Positions 4,763 through 5,587 of a DNA stretch of 5,587 nt are shown here, piece by piece (position 1 is the first letter of the stretch; each line of letters begins with the position of its first letter). Source of the DNA: Thiotrichales bacterium (GTDB taxonomy: Bacteria; Pseudomonadota; Gammaproteobacteria; Thiomicrospirales; Thiomicrospiraceae); assembly GCA_014763835.1 (NCBI GenBank), contig JACXUQ010000101.1, forward strand, positions 1-5,587. The letters run 5' to 3'. The translations under genes and the position numbers were made by a program. The notes below the pieces were generated by a model. It worked only from the letters and a program-made list of their open reading frames with translations, was not told where the DNA came from and ran no database searches.

Positions 4763-5403
4763 GCACAGATCGAGAAAAACGCCTTGAGGCTGCCTTGGCC
4801 CAGTTTCTTCAGCCGATGAAGGGCATCCCTTTTGAGGTAGTTATTCAAGCCCTGTGCGGAGCGACAGTAGAGCGCTTCGATCTAGACGCGCACAACAACC
4901 GGAACGCATTGGATAAGATCGTGACGGCGATGCGCGGGACTTGCCATGCTGTTCAAGCAAATCCTATTGAGCGCCCCCGCCCGAATGAAGTTGGCAACGA
5001 CATGGAGCCTTTCGTCATCAGCGCGCTGAAGGCGCAGGGGCTGAATGCCGCAGCCCCCAAGACAAAGTCTGGCAAAGGGAAAACAACGGGATACCCGGAT
5101 GTTAAAATCGCCGGCCTGACCGTCCCTATTTTCTTGGAAGTCAAAACCTACGCCGCCGCCAACCACACGACGACACAACGCTCGTTTTACCTGTCCCCGG
5201 CCGAAGACCACAAAGTAACCGAAGACGGATACCACCTGCTTGTCGGATTCGAGATCGTCAGAAAGGGAAACCTGTTCACTCCGGTCGCATTCGAACTGGT
5301 GGATCTCTATGGTCTCGATTGCGACATGAAGGCCGAGTTCAACTCAGACAACCGCCGTCTGTACGAGCCGCACCGTATCCTTGCTTCTGAACGCGTGGAG
5401 TAA
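4759..5403 (+). CDS. PD-(D/E)XK restriction endonuclease, partner of the methyltransferase
   Basis: I do not recognise this 214-residue protein by name. It carries a clear nuclease signature: GYPDVKI (111-117), then FLEVKTY (125-131), giving Asp114, Glu127 and Lys129 in a PD-X12-E-V-K arrangement, with a hydrophobic strand before the Glu. An upstream helix with acidic residues, NEVGNDMEPFVISAL (76-90), fits the Glu-containing helix often preceding this core. The N-terminal 60 residues are helical and charged; the C-terminal part (160-195) alternates hydrophobic strands. Signal peptide and membrane segments are absent, as expected for a cytoplasmic restriction enzyme. Its size is normal for a Type II nuclease. 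The ATGA overlap with a methyltransferase gene makes a Type II restriction role much more likely than repair or recombination. Cut site and cleavage pattern are unknown. Leaving the methyltransferase behind on plasmid loss would make the pair an addiction module. Confidence 0.82.
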   Translation: MSTDREKRLEAALAQFLQPMKGIPFEVVIQALCGATVERFDLDAHNNRNALDKIVTAMRGTCHAVQANPIERPRPNEVGNDMEPFVISALKAQGLNAAAPKTKSGKGKTTGYPDVKIAGLTVPIFLEVKTYAAANHTTTQRSFYLSPAEDHKVTEDGYHLLVGFEIVRKGNLFTPVAFELVDLYGLDCDMKAEFNSDNRRLYEPHRILASERVE

Positions 5404-5488
5404 AGAACGGCCGAGAGGTTAATCCTATTCTCCGCATCAGACGCGGAGAATAGGCCCAGCAATCTCCGCACCCTCTCGCAAAACCCCG
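5404..5488. other. Short gene-free segment closing the circle
   Basis: This stretch after the nuclease stop contains the 12-bp hairpin and the left arm of the junction-spanning inverted repeat. It continues at base 1 on the circle. I see no coding sequence in it. Confidence 0.6.
5424..5454 (+). terminator. Perfect 12-bp hairpin after the nuclease gene
   Basis: CCTATTCTCCGC (5424-5435) and GCGGAGAATAGG (5443-5454) are exact complements around a 7-base loop, beginning 20 bases after the stop codon. It is the strongest perfect stem in the window and sits at the end of the four-gene run, so a transcription end or mRNA-stabilising hairpin is the simplest reading. There is no T-run after it, so it is not a canonical intrinsic terminator. 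Confidence 0.5.
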
Positions 5489-5531
5489 ACCGAGATCGCC
5501 CCCCGCGAGGCAGGGGAGGGAGGGGTTTTGC
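5478..5531. repeat. 10-bp inverted repeat across the circle junction
   Basis: The arms GCAAAACCCC (5478-5487) and GGGGTTTTGC (5522-5531, also present as 34-43) are perfect complements separated by 34 bases. The spacer contains a C6 run and the tracts GGGG-A-GGG-A-GGGG, so the G-rich side runs into the right arm. The element is complete only when the circle is closed. It could form a cruciform or hairpin in single-stranded plasmid DNA; its role is not known. Confidence 0.6.
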
Positions 5532-5587
5532 AGCCGCCAACGGCGGCTTGGCAAGGTATGGCCCACCAGGTCAGGCCGCGCAGATCA
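5489..5587. repeat. Terminal direct repeat, right copy (circular contig overlap)
   Basis: This is an exact second copy of bases 1-99. Joining position 5488 to position 1 closes the circle and puts the nuclease gene 353 bp upstream of the relaxase gene in the same orientation. Confidence 0.93.

Overview
The window reads as one complete small circular plasmid, linearised with its ends overlapping. Bases 1-99 reappear exactly at 5489-5587, so the non-redundant circle is 5,488 bp. The GC-rich composition (the relaxase gene is visibly richer than the methyltransferase gene) and the look of the RepL-type initiator and long coiled-coil relaxase suggest an alphaproteobacterial host, probably Rhodobacterales. 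That host assignment is inference from protein style, not a database match.

Layout, all genes on the + strand. (1) A gene-poor segment crosses the circle junction (5404-5488 joined to 1-268). It carries strong inverted repeats and, at about 200-252, a convincing origin-of-transfer candidate directly before the mob gene. (2) A MOBV/Pre-Mob relaxase (269-2065) with a very long coiled-coil tail. (3) A 444-bp non-coding segment (2066-2509) that looks like the vegetative origin: a perfect DnaA box in the loop of an 11-bp inverted repeat, several GC-rich hairpins, then 21-bp iteron-like tandem repeats with an inverted copy. (4) A tightly packed run of four genes: RepL-like initiator (2510-3118), a helix-turn-helix/coiled-coil replication accessory protein (3115-3525), an N4-cytosine-type DNA methyltransferase (3539-4762) and a PD-(D/E)XK nuclease (4759-5403). 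Two of the junctions are ATGA stop/start overlaps and the third is a 13-bp gap.

How it works together: RepL plus host DnaA would fire the origin. The accessory protein probably modulates replication or copy number. The relaxase would nick oriT so that a conjugative helper can mobilise the plasmid; no mating-pair or coupling-protein genes are present. The last two genes form a compact Type II restriction-modification system placed directly in the replication operon. It could act both as anti-phage defence and as a post-segregational addiction module, so plasmid copy number and restriction-modification expression may be linked. The nuclease is not one I recognise, its target sequence cannot be deduced here, and there is no separate classical controller (C) gene. 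The nuclease and its genetic wiring are the most likely new biology in the window.
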